Shown: positions 34,434-42,388 of the stretch, in pieces | Position numbering within the stretch: the stretch's first letter is position 1 | Layout: each line of letters starts with the position of its first letter | Source of the DNA: Granulosicoccus antarcticus IMCC3135 | GTDB lineage: Bacteria > Pseudomonadota > Gammaproteobacteria > Granulosicoccales > Granulosicoccaceae | Assembly: GCF_002215215.1 (NCBI RefSeq) | Contig: NZ_CP018632.1 | Coordinates: 1,010,001 to 1,074,000, forward strand | Reading direction: 5' to 3' | DNA length: 64,000 bases | The notes under the pieces: generated by a model | Seen by the model: the letters and a program-made list of their open reading frames with translations, nothing else | Database searches by the model: none | Told to the model about the DNA's origin: nothing | Translations under genes and position numbers: made by a program

Positions 34434-35069
34434 CTATTCAGCGAAGCAATAGAAAAGCCCGTCGCCGCCGGTTCCCTGCAGATCTTCAATGCTGCAACCC
34501 CGTGAGCCGTGCGCCGAATTCCAGGCGGTCGGGTTGTCGCCGCCACCGGTTCGATCGTGGTGTCCGACCATGGCAGAGCCGGCGCCATTACTGGTCCAGT
34601 CGTCACAGGTACTGTCGGTGGCGTTGCCGTCTACGTCTGAGCCGGTCAGAATGTCGTGGCGATTCGGCTCATCGCCTCGACCGTTGATAACAGCCCCTGT
34701 TTCGCTGACAGAGGTCAGTTTTGTCAGATTGTTAGAGTCGCTGTGCAGGTTATCCACACTGGTTGCCACCACGATACCGTCTGCATTGAACCAGGGACCC
34801 GAACCAATGCGATCCCGGGCATTCTCAGTACTTGAGGACAGATAGGCCTTCCAGCTCTTGCCAGTTACACCTACAGAGCTTGCCAGTTCGCTGCAATACT
34901 CATCGGCACCTGCCAGTCCACCCAGATCGGCTCCACTGCCCGGATTCACACTGGTGATGAAGTAACTCATGCTGTTATCGGGAACTGCCGGAGTTTCTGA
35001 TTTGATGGCAGAACAAGCGCTGAGCGCTGTGGTTGCCAGAGTGGTGATCAGTGCAGTTTTCAGATTCAT
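34434..35069 (-). CDS. Lipoprotein with endostatin/lectin-like (DUF1554-type) domain
   Basis: A 211-residue putative lipoprotein. The N-terminus MNLKTALITTLATTALSAC has a lipobox L-S-A-C, so Cys19 is the likely lipidated residue. The mature domain (SYFITSVNPGSGADLGGLAGADEYCSELASSVG, KSWKAYLSSS, RIGSGPWFNADGIVVATSVDNLHS, CDDWTSNGAGSAMVGHHDRTGGGDNPTAWNSAHGSRGCSIEDLQGTGGDGLFYCFAE) resembles the collagen NC10/endostatin- or C-type-lectin-like domains seen in bacterial surface proteins. It has several paired cysteines. The surface role is unknown; binding of polysaccharide or protein is a fair guess. It follows the YHYH gene on the same strand across about 143 bp that contain a strong stem-loop. 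Confidence 0.82.
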   Translation of the reverse strand: MNLKTALITTLATTALSACSAIKSETPAVPDNSMSYFITSVNPGSGADLGGLAGADEYCSELASSVGVTGKSWKAYLSSSTENARDRIGSGPWFNADGIVVATSVDNLHSDSNNLTKLTSVSETGAVINGRGDEPNRHDILTGSDVDGNATDSTCDDWTSNGAGSAMVGHHDRTGGGDNPTAWNSAHGSRGCSIEDLQGTGGDGLFYCFAE

Positions 35070-35177
35070 GCGTCACATCCTTCGGGTTGTGGATTTGGTG
35101 AGTAAATCCGGAAAAATCGGAGCTTCCAGCTTATACGAGTGTCGTGATAGTTTCTATTTTTACTGGGTGGGTACTTC

Positions 35178-35206
35178 CACCTGATGCGCGGTGAACGCAT
35201 CAGGTG
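35178..35206. terminator. Perfect 11-bp stem-loop downstream of the YHYH gene
   Basis: CACCTGATGCG (35178-35188) and CGCATCAGGTG (35196-35206) pair perfectly around a 7-base loop, seven bases after the YHYH stop on the minus strand. There is no adjacent T-run, so it may act as a Rho-type or mRNA-stabilising hairpin between YHYH and lipoprotein genes. Confidence 0.5.
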
Positions 35207-35212
35207 CACTGC

Positions 35213-36217
35213 TCAGGGTTTTGGTCGAGGGCCTTGATCAGGACCTTGACCAGGACCCGGTCCAGGCATGCCATTGGCGGAACCGATTCCCTGCTTGGCC
35301 GTGGTGACAAAATTGTTCACTGCCTGAACACCTGAGAGGCAGGCGGGCAGGTTGGGAAACTGTGCTGTAGCGTGGTAATGATATTCACCCGACTGCGACT
35401 GCTCTGTCACACCCGTATGCCCGTTACAGACATCCAGGTCGGTGGGCAATGAGCCATTGGCATCGGTGCTGCCATACATCGCGTAGCCATCGAAGGCATA
35501 ACCGAACAGCGCACTGCTTGATTGTGGTAGCGCACAGTCAGCATCTACATTTTCATGTGAGAAAACCGAGTTGATATCGGTGGCCGTTGCGTGCCAGTGG
35601 TACCAGCCACCCGGGTCGATATGGCCACCGCAGGTGTCCAGTGCTGGCAGATGCCCTGTTTGCAGTACTGAGGGAGCATCGGCAAAAATAGGCACACCGT
35701 CCAGAGCCAGACCCACCTTGGCGACGGTTCCCAGGTCGGTTAACGATTCTGCCTGTTGTGGTGCGACGGGAATGAGCACCGTCATTTCCACGGTTGTATC
35801 TTCTGCAGCTTCCAGACAAGTGTGATCTGATACGGGTCGACCCGCGGAAGGGTCTGAAATGTTGAGGTTGTCGCCTTCATCGGTGAAGTCGAATCCCAAC
35901 GTCGCCAACATCTCGAAAAAGGCTCGATCCAGACGGTACAGACCTGCATCCTCGCCATCCCAGGCCCAGATGCCGCCGGTCTCATCCAGTGTTTGCGGGC
36001 AAAACGGCCCAATCTGGAGGTTGTCAGGTTTGTATTTGACAAGGAATTGAGCGCATTCGGCGGTTGCGCCTGTTTTAAGAGTGCACTCGACAATCTCGGG
36101 GCTGCTGAGTATCGCACCGTCGTCGAATCGGGAAAGGTCGATATCAGCATTAGCGTTGGAGGCCGCCAGCAGGAACATTCCCGCCAAACCCATGTTTTTA
36201 AGGTGTTTGCAGGTCAT
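35213..36217 (-). CDS. YHYH domain-containing secreted protein
   Basis: A 334-residue exported protein. The signal peptide is MTCKHLKNMGLAGMFLLAAS-NANA. The YHYH domain is recognised by CGGHIDPGGWYHWHATATDINSV, LFGYAFDGYAMYGSTDANGSLP and DVCNGHTGVTEQSQSGEYHYHATAQFPNLPACLSG. The repeated H-x-H and YHYH patterns suggest metal binding. The N-terminal about 100 residues are less conserved and the C-terminus is a Pro/Gly-rich tail (GPGPGQGPDQGPRPKP). The molecular function of YHYH proteins is not established. The gene precedes the lectin-like lipoprotein on the same strand. A starting RBS is not obvious. Confidence 0.87.
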   Translation of the reverse strand: MTCKHLKNMGLAGMFLLAASNANADIDLSRFDDGAILSSPEIVECTLKTGATAECAQFLVKYKPDNLQIGPFCPQTLDETGGIWAWDGEDAGLYRLDRAFFEMLATLGFDFTDEGDNLNISDPSAGRPVSDHTCLEAAEDTTVEMTVLIPVAPQQAESLTDLGTVAKVGLALDGVPIFADAPSVLQTGHLPALDTCGGHIDPGGWYHWHATATDINSVFSHENVDADCALPQSSSALFGYAFDGYAMYGSTDANGSLPTDLDVCNGHTGVTEQSQSGEYHYHATAQFPNLPACLSGVQAVNNFVTTAKQGIGSANGMPGPGPGQGPDQGPRPKP

Positions 36218-36386
36218 GTGATTGGATCAGGGCTCGGTTGAATTAACGCTGTCTTTAAGGGCATGCGATACCTGAGGGATAGCGATGATGTTCAGATGTC
36301 TGACATTAACAGCAGAATGTGCAGGGAATAGGGATGTGGCAACGAGGGCGTTAGTTTTTAAGGTGCCATGAAACATTGGCAGGACG

Positions 36387-36800
36387 ATGCGTTATTATTG
36401 CGTGATGAGACTCTCACGCCGACATCGAAGACAGACCATTGCGTTGTTACGCATGGCTGTGGCGATGATGCTGGTCCTGTCTCTGGTCGCTCCCAAGATT
36501 GCTCTGTCAGCGTCTTTGCTGTGGGGCGATGGTTACCGTACGGTGGTTATCTGTACGGGTGCGCAGCTATTACGTGTGACAGTGTCACCCGAAGGTGAAA
36601 TCATCAGTGATGTTACCGAAGAGTGGGTGGCCCCACATTGCGTACTGACTGACCACGATGTTGTAGCACTGCAGCGGGCCTGGCAACGGGCAGATTATCC
36701 GCAGTTCAATCGTGAAGTCGATGTTCCCCAGGTTGCGGTTGCCGCTCAGCCTCGCTGGTTTGGTCAGGCGGTATCCAGTCGCGGTCCCCCATTGGGTTGA
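36387..36800 (+). CDS. Small exported hypothetical protein upstream of PepSY gene
   Basis: Up to 137 residues, unassigned. A signal-like segment (TIALLRMAVAMMLVLSLVAPKIALS) is followed by a short domain with two cysteines (GYRTVVICTGAQLLRVTVSPEGEIISDVTEEWVAPHCVL). It resembles, loosely, DUF2946-type small proteins found next to siderophore and copper genes. Start ATGs at 36387 and 36405 are both possible. It is followed by the PepSY membrane protein gene after about 90 bp, so co-expression is likely. I claim no function; metal handling is suggested only by context. Confidence 0.6.
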   Translation: MRYYCVMRLSRRHRRQTIALLRMAVAMMLVLSLVAPKIALSASLLWGDGYRTVVICTGAQLLRVTVSPEGEIISDVTEEWVAPHCVLTDHDVVALQRAWQRADYPQFNREVDVPQVAVAAQPRWFGQAVSSRGPPLG

Positions 36801-36892
36801 TGTTGCAGCACCGGATTCAACGGTGCTTTGTTATCTCCAAAACCCGAATCAGAGCTGATCGCTTCACCGCGTGAATCTGCCTTGTTGCGCAT

Positions 36893-38440
36893 TTGAAAAA
36901 ATCGCAAATGGTAGTCCGGTGTCGCCTGTGCTCGTCTGCAATCTGCCTGCGAATAACACACGTGAATACACAAACCCCGACGATAGATAGTTCCGAAAAA
37001 CTTGTGCCTGCCGCCGCTGAAGTCACGCCTCCGCCTCCAGTTACGCCTCAAGTTTCGACTAAAACCACGACTCAAACCACGTCTCACAGCAAGTTGTACC
37101 TGGCTGCCTGGCGCTGGCATTTCTATGCTGGTCTTTATGTCATTCCATTTTTATTGATTCTGGCCATGACCGGAATGGCCATGCTATGGACCAGTACGCT
37201 GTTTGGCCGAGACGGCGAACGTATGACGGTTGTGATGCAAGGTGAGCCAATGGCGGTGTCTCAGCAAGCCGCCGCCGCGCAAAGTGCGGTCCCTGAAGGT
37301 GAACTGGTTCAGTACATTGCGCCGCTATCCCCAGATCTGGCAGCTATTTTCAGTATGAAAACGGCTGACGAGACCTTGAGCATTGCAGTGAATCCGTATA
37401 CCGCTCAGGTACTTGATCAGACATCCAGAGAAAACAGCTGGTACAACCTGTTCGACAATATCCATGGCAGCCTGTTACTGGGCACCACCGGAGATCGACT
37501 GATAGAAATAGCAGCCTCTTTGTCGATGGTGCTAATCGCCACCGGCTTGTACCTCTGGTGGCCTAAAAAGACGGGTCTGTTGGCAGCGCTGATACCCAAT
37601 GTCAGAGCCAGGGGGCGGGCCCTCTGGAAATCTCTGCACGTCAGTGTCGGTGTTTGGATATCCCTGCTGTTATTCGTGTTCTTGTTAACCGGACTATCCT
37701 GGGCGGGCGTCTGGGGTGAGAAGCTGGTGCAGGCATGGAACACGTTGCCTGCTGAGAAGTATGGAGCGCCACAATCAGAAGACATTCACGCCAGCATGAA
37801 TCACGATGGTACCAAGCAGGTGCCTTGGGCACTGGAGCAGACGCCCATGCCGGCCTCAGGCTCTGATGCTGGCTCAGTTGTCATGACGGCTGCTATGCCA
37901 GTGGATATAGACAGTGTTGCAACACTCGCCCGAGGCTTGGGATTCGAACAGCGTTTCCAACTGAACCTGCCGCAGGGCGAGACTGGTGTCTGGACCATTT
38001 CGCGCGATTCAATGAGTTCGGATAGTACGGAAGCCACCACTGATCGAACCGTTCATGTTGATCAGTTCAGCGGCAAGGTGCTGGCAGATATCGGTTTTCA
38101 GGACTATTCGATCTATGGTCAGGCCATGGCTGCCGGTGTGGGTTTTCACATGGGAACTCTGGGTCTCTGGAACGTTGCGCTGAATACGGTGTTCTGCCTG
38201 TCCGTGATCTTCCTGTGCATCAGCGGTGCCATCATGTGGTGGAAACGACGGCCAGTGAATGCGGGCCGACTGGTTGCGCCTCCCATGCCTGCCAATATGC
38301 CGCATTGGCGTGGTGCCGCCTTGACGGGCTTGGCTATTTCCCTGTTCTTTCCGATGGCGGGTATTGCTTTACTGGTAGTGATGTTTGTCGATTTCTTGAT
38401 TGTATCGCGGGTTCCGATGCTCAAACGGGCACTTTCCTGA
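36893..38440 (+). CDS. PepSY-associated transmembrane protein (PiuB-like)
   Basis: About 500 residues with four to five membrane segments. LAAWRWHFYAGLYVIPFLLILAMTGMAML is the signature first helix of PepSY_TM proteins. LFDNIHGSLLLGTTGDRLIEIAASLSMVLIATGLYLWWP, ALWKSLHVSVGVWISLLLFVFLLTGLSWAGVWGEKLV and HMGTLGLWNVALNTVFCLSVIFLCISGAIMWWKRRP follow, with conserved histidines inside helices. Family members (PiuB, FsqB-like) are inner-membrane iron-siderophore reductases or copper-linked proteins. The start is uncertain between 36893 (TTG), 36908 (ATG) and 36962 (GTG); the Cys-rich first residues favour a later start. A long hairpin follows the stop. Confidence 0.88.
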   Translation: MKKSQMVVRCRLCSSAICLRITHVNTQTPTIDSSEKLVPAAAEVTPPPPVTPQVSTKTTTQTTSHSKLYLAAWRWHFYAGLYVIPFLLILAMTGMAMLWTSTLFGRDGERMTVVMQGEPMAVSQQAAAAQSAVPEGELVQYIAPLSPDLAAIFSMKTADETLSIAVNPYTAQVLDQTSRENSWYNLFDNIHGSLLLGTTGDRLIEIAASLSMVLIATGLYLWWPKKTGLLAALIPNVRARGRALWKSLHVSVGVWISLLLFVFLLTGLSWAGVWGEKLVQAWNTLPAEKYGAPQSEDIHASMNHDGTKQVPWALEQTPMPASGSDAGSVVMTAAMPVDIDSVATLARGLGFEQRFQLNLPQGETGVWTISRDSMSSDSTEATTDRTVHVDQFSGKVLADIGFQDYSIYGQAMAAGVGFHMGTLGLWNVALNTVFCLSVIFLCISGAIMWWKRRPVNAGRLVAPPMPANMPHWRGAALTGLAISLFFPMAGIALLVVMFVDFLIVSRVPMLKRALS

Positions 38441-38452
38441 CCTGATTGCATT

Positions 38453-38493
38453 GTGCCGTTGTCTGCCTGCTCAGTTTGAGGCAGCAACGGCAC
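38453..38493 (+). terminator. Long stem-loop after the PepSY gene
   Basis: GTGCCGTTGTCTGCCT (38454-38468 region) pairs with AGGCAGCAACGGCAC (38479-38493) with one bulged base and a 10-base loop, 13 bases after the stop. No T-run follows, so an atypical terminator or mRNA-stabilising hairpin is likely. Confidence 0.55.
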
Positions 38494-38612
38494 GCTGTGC
38501 GCCTGCATCGACAGGCAGGTCACAATTCATCACGTCAGGCTACATTCGTCGAGCGATAAGTGACTGATTCACCGATATACTGCCAGCGAACCCGCAGAAG
38601 CTGACAGAACGG

Positions 38613-40937
38613 ATGCATCGTTACCTTAGAATAATGTGGGCCCTCGCGTTTGCGATGGTTGTGGGCACGGCCTGTGTGCAAATGCAGCCAATCGGTGAAC
38701 CTGAGACGGTGGTCGGGCAGGTGCGTGCGGAGCTGCCCGGGGACGCGATTGACAGGGTGGATTTTCTGACCGACGTCAAACCGATTCTCGACAATCGTTG
38801 TGTCGCCTGTCATGCCTGTTATGACGCCCCCTGTCAGCTCAAGGCAACGGCTGCTGAAGGCATGGCACGTGGTGCGACTCAGTCTCAGGTCTATCACATG
38901 ACCCGCATCTTGCCGGCGGAGCCGACGCGTCTGTTCGTCGATGAGCAGACTACTGCCGGTTGGCGGGACAAGGGGTTCTTCGATGTGCTTGGTAAACAGC
39001 GCGACGGCAATGTTCAGGCCGGGTTGGTCAAGCGCTTTCTGGACCTGAAGAGCCAGCAAGCACCAGAGCAGTCAGGCGTGCTGCCTGATACCTACGATGT
39101 CCGACTGGGACGTGAGAACGAGTGCCCGACAGCGAGCGAGTTTGATAGTTACGCCGAACGACATCCCGAAGGCGGCATGCCTTACGCACTACCGGCATTA
39201 AGTGATGAAGAGCAGGATATTCTGGTGCGCTGGCTGGATACCGGTGCCCCGTACAGTAGCAAGGTCGTAACTGGGGCAGAATTTCAGGAGGAGCTGGAAC
39301 GCTGGGAATTGTTCCTGAATCGTGACTCCAACAAAGGGCGTCTGACTTCACGCTATTTGTACGAACACCTCTATCTTGCACATCTGTATTTTCCTGACAT
39401 TTCTGCCAATACTTTTTTCCGAGTGGTCCGCTCTGCCAGTCCGCCGGGCGAACCCATTCAGTATATCGGCACACGGCGGCCGTTTGATGACCCAGGTGTC
39501 GAGCGGGTGTATTACCGCCTCATGCCCGAGCGCGAAACGATCGTTGCCAAGAATCATAATCCCTATGTGCTCGATGCGGCCAGGCTGGCGCGGTTCGAAG
39601 CGTTGTTCTTTGACAAGGACTATGCAGTTGACAAGCTGCCGGGCTACAAGGCGGATAGCAATGCCAACCCGTTCGTGACCTTCGCAGCTTTACCGATGAA
39701 GAGCCGTTACCGGTTCATGCTGGAAGAGGCCCGATTCACGATCGCCAATTACATTCGCGGCAGCGTCTGTCGCGGTCAGATAGCGGTCAGCGTTATTCGT
39801 GATCGATTCTGGGTGGTGTTTCTGGATCCGGACTCTGCCATGAATGAGGCCCTGGCAAGTTTCCTGCCGACCATGAGTGGTGAGCTGGCGCTGGCCAATA
39901 GCAATGACTCCAGCAACGCGCTGTCACCCCTGTTGCACTGGGGGCACTACGAAAAGCTTGAACGCGCGCATCATAAAGCGCGTGATGAAGCACTGACCCA
40001 GTGGTTCTCTGATCGTGATATTTCTGTGGACCTGCTATGGAACGGTGACAATGGCGTGAACCCCAATGCAGCCTTGACAGTACTACGTCACGGTAACTAC
40101 GCCGCCGTTGAACATGGCTTGCTGGGCCAGACGCCACCGGACACAGCCTGGGTCATTGACTACCCTCTGCTGGAACGCATTCATTATCTGCTGGTGGCAG
40201 GCTATGACGTGTTCGGAACCCTGGGGCATCAGCTCACCTCAAGAATGCATATGGATTTTTTGCGTATGCAAGGGGAGAAAAATCTCCTGAATTTCGTGCC
40301 TGCTGAAACGCGAAAGCAGATAAGAAAACAGTGGTATCGCGGAGCCCCACAAAGCGCGCTGGACTACATGGCCAACCCATCCTACGACAAGGTACCTTTC
40401 ACCGGCATTGATTATCAGACCGATGAGCCTCTGATTGAACTGTACGGTTTGATTGGCGAGCGACTTGAAGCCATACAGCCTGCTGATCTGGCCGTTGATC
40501 AGAAGCTGGCGACACTGGAAACATTCAAAGGCGAGAAAACCACATTATTGCCACAGGTGATGTTGCTGCGCATCGATGGTGATGAGTCAGATTATGTCTC
40601 GATTATTCGTAACGATGCCCACTTGAACATGAGCTCGGTATTTGACGAGGCCAAGCAATTGATCCCGGCGGAGAATACGGTGACCGTACTGCGGGGTATT
40701 CGTGGCTATTATCCCAATGCACTGATGCAGATTGATGAGGCAGATATCGGAGCCTTTGTAGACAGCGTGCTGTCACTCAGCGATGAACAGAGTTATTCAC
40801 GTCTGCTGGATGATTATGGAATTCGTCGATCAAATTCGAATTTCTGGGCACTGAGTGATGAGCTACATGCACAGTGGAAAGAGAGTGATCCGACCGGGTT
40901 TGGTATTCTGGATTACAGCAGGCTTGAGAATCGGTAA
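38613..40937 (+). CDS. cti: Fatty acid cis/trans isomerase
   Basis: A 774-residue Cti-family enzyme. A hydrophobic N-terminus (LRIMWALAFAMVVGTACVQM) targets it to the periplasm. A c-type heme site C63-V-A-C66-H67 (ILDNRCVACHACYDAPCQLK) follows. Family segments are obvious along the chain: TGAPYSSKVVTGAEFQEELERWE, RYLYEHLYLAHLYFPD, SRYRFMLEEARFTIANYIRGSVCRGQIAVSVIRDRFWVVF and DVFGTLGHQLTSRMHMDFLRMQGEKNLLNFVP. The enzyme turns cis- into trans-unsaturated phospholipid fatty acids without desaturation, lowering membrane fluidity under solvent, heat or salt stress. Length agrees with Pseudomonas and Vibrio homologues. The stop codon sits in the loop of an intrinsic terminator. Confidence 0.96.
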   Translation: MHRYLRIMWALAFAMVVGTACVQMQPIGEPETVVGQVRAELPGDAIDRVDFLTDVKPILDNRCVACHACYDAPCQLKATAAEGMARGATQSQVYHMTRILPAEPTRLFVDEQTTAGWRDKGFFDVLGKQRDGNVQAGLVKRFLDLKSQQAPEQSGVLPDTYDVRLGRENECPTASEFDSYAERHPEGGMPYALPALSDEEQDILVRWLDTGAPYSSKVVTGAEFQEELERWELFLNRDSNKGRLTSRYLYEHLYLAHLYFPDISANTFFRVVRSASPPGEPIQYIGTRRPFDDPGVERVYYRLMPERETIVAKNHNPYVLDAARLARFEALFFDKDYAVDKLPGYKADSNANPFVTFAALPMKSRYRFMLEEARFTIANYIRGSVCRGQIAVSVIRDRFWVVFLDPDSAMNEALASFLPTMSGELALANSNDSSNALSPLLHWGHYEKLERAHHKARDEALTQWFSDRDISVDLLWNGDNGVNPNAALTVLRHGNYAAVEHGLLGQTPPDTAWVIDYPLLERIHYLLVAGYDVFGTLGHQLTSRMHMDFLRMQGEKNLLNFVPAETRKQIRKQWYRGAPQSALDYMANPSYDKVPFTGIDYQTDEPLIELYGLIGERLEAIQPADLAVDQKLATLETFKGEKTTLLPQVMLLRIDGDESDYVSIIRNDAHLNMSSVFDEAKQLIPAENTVTVLRGIRGYYPNALMQIDEADIGAFVDSVLSLSDEQSYSRLLDDYGIRRSNSNFWALSDELHAQWKESDPTGFGILDYSRLENR

Positions 40938-40947
40938 GCCTGTTTTT
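40919..40947 (+). terminator. Rho-independent terminator overlapping the cti stop
   Basis: CAGGCTT (40919-40925) pairs perfectly with AAGCCTG (40936-40942) around a 10-base loop and is followed directly by TTTTTAT. The cti stop codon TAA (40935-40937) straddles the loop end and the right arm. Confidence 0.8.
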
Positions 40948-40973
40948 ATAGCTATTAACGAGGTTGATTGAAC

Positions 40974-40982
40974 ATGTCTCTG
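40974..40982 (+). pseudogene. First three codons of a dinB-family gene, cut off by an IS200/IS605-type element
   Basis: ATG-TCT-CTG, preceded by GAGG and followed directly by the element end at 40983. Joined to the sequence resuming at 44140 (GTA-AAG-CAG...), it restores M-S-L-V-K-Q-F-Q-L-M-G-D-Y-N-R-W-M-N, a normal DinB N-terminus, in frame. Confidence 0.8.
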
Positions 40983-41120
40983 TTGACGTCCTCCCCTCCC
41001 TGAAGAAAAAAAGGGGATTCCTACGGCGTTCAAGCACATGCCTGAATCGCTTCGGTGGGTTCCTGCTTCACTGGGGCTGCCTTAACTGCATGTTCGTGCA
41101 ATTCAGGTCTAACGTCCCCT
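40983..41120 (-). ncRNA. Predicted omega-RNA (reRNA) scaffold at the tnpB 3' end
   Basis: In IS200/IS605 elements the TnpB guide RNA overlaps the tnpB 3' end and the right end, and its guide is copied from the flank just outside the element. Here the right end folds as TCCCC...GGGAGGGGA and ends GACGTCAA; the flank then reads CAGAGACATGTTCAATC on the minus strand. Boundaries of the 5' part are guessed from family size. The second element at 60.8 kb has the same conserved end, supporting a functional RNA structure. Confidence 0.4.
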
Positions 41121-42268
41121 CCACAGGCCATCACGGCGTGTCCCGCCGCTACGATATTCTTTGCCGCATTAACATCGGCGTTCTCTGCATGCCCACAAGA
41201 GACACAGCAGAAGCTCTCTTGAATTTTGCGGTTCTCTTGCGCTATATGGCCACAGCCTGAGCATTGCTGACTGGTGTACTGAGCCGGCACCACGATCAAA
41301 TCACCACCCGCCCACTTGAGTTTGTAGCCCAACTGTCGACGGAATTCACCCCAACCTTGATCGAGAATTGCTCGATTGAGACCCGATTTGGCCTTGACGT
41401 TTTTTCCTGGAGCTTGTCGGGTGCCGGAAGCCGAACGAGACATATTGCTGACCTTCAGGTCTTCGATACACACCACCGCGTGATTTTTGCAAATGAGGTG
41501 TGATTTCTGATGTAGGTAGTCGGCTCGGACATTGGCGATTCGAATATACAGGCGGGCAATTTTTGCTTTCTGTTTTTTCCAATTACGGGAATACTTGCAC
41601 CGACGAGCCAGCGATCGCTGTGCGTGTGCCAATTGTCGTTGAAGTTGTGTAAAGCTGTTCTTTGGCAAATGAATGACGCCGTCGCTTTGTGCGGCAAAAA
41701 TAGCAATGCCCAAGTCAAGACCAATCGCTGTTGTGGATGGGTGTAGAGGAGTATCAACCTGTTGCGCAGTTTGAATTGAAAAGAACCATTTACCGCCTCG
41801 CTCACTGACGGTGATATTGCGTAGCGTGCCGATGACATTACGGCTGTTTCGGTAGCGCATCCAGCCTAATTTAGGTAGAAAAATACGATTATTGGTCTGA
41901 TCAAGCTTGAACTGTTTGGGCTCGGGGAAGCGAAAGCTATTCCCGCGGCCTTTCTTTTTGTACGAGGGGAAAGCAGCGCGTTTGGAAAAGAAGTTCTGAT
42001 AGGCCCGATCAAGATCTTTCAGCGATTGCTGCAACGTTTGAGCGGGTGCTAGTTGAAGCCACAGTGTGGCTTGATCTTTACGCCAGGTTGTCAGGCTCTT
42101 GCACATCTGGACATAGCTGATGTACTTCAGTTCGGCCTTATGGTTCTCTTGCTGAAGTGCCAATGCCTTGTTGTAGACAAACCGGGAACAGCCTGCAAAC
42201 TGCCACAGCTGGCGGGTTTGTTCACCATTGGGGCGTAGCTCGAACTTGAAGGCTTGTAGACGTTCCAT
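41030..42268 (-). CDS. tnpB: TnpB, RNA-guided nuclease of an IS200/IS605-type element
   Basis: A 412-residue TnpB from ATG 42268 (the frame is open to 42307). The N-terminal helix-turn-helix/wedge region starts MERLQAFKFELRPNGEQTRQLWQFAGCSRFVYNKALALQ. The RuvC catalytic triad is complete: D185 in GLDLGIAIFA, E269 in VVCIEDLKVSNM, and D365 in ENADVNAAKNI. Between E269 and D365 a zinc finger CSGCG...CCVSCG is intact. TnpB uses an omega-RNA to cut DNA next to a target-adjacent motif equal to the insertion target, here probably TTAC, which helps the element keep its donor sites. No frameshift is seen, so the protein looks active. The partner tnpA is absent. Confidence 0.93.
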   Translation of the reverse strand: MERLQAFKFELRPNGEQTRQLWQFAGCSRFVYNKALALQQENHKAELKYISYVQMCKSLTTWRKDQATLWLQLAPAQTLQQSLKDLDRAYQNFFSKRAAFPSYKKKGRGNSFRFPEPKQFKLDQTNNRIFLPKLGWMRYRNSRNVIGTLRNITVSERGGKWFFSIQTAQQVDTPLHPSTTAIGLDLGIAIFAAQSDGVIHLPKNSFTQLQRQLAHAQRSLARRCKYSRNWKKQKAKIARLYIRIANVRADYLHQKSHLICKNHAVVCIEDLKVSNMSRSASGTRQAPGKNVKAKSGLNRAILDQGWGEFRRQLGYKLKWAGGDLIVVPAQYTSQQCSGCGHIAQENRKIQESFCCVSCGHAENADVNAAKNIVAAGHAVMACGGDVRPELHEHAVKAAPVKQEPTEAIQACA

Positions 42269-42388
42269 GGACTGAATAATACACTGGACCGATAGAGAGT
42301 ATGCCACAGATACCCATTAAATACTGTATTTATAAACAGCTATTAGAGGATGTATTATTACTATCGAATCAGGAAAATCTTCGAGCTA

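Noticed and set aside
41030-42307. TnpB as a Cas12-type effector of a CRISPR system
   Set aside because: There is no repeat array or cas gene nearby, and the gene is framed by IS200/IS605-type ends.
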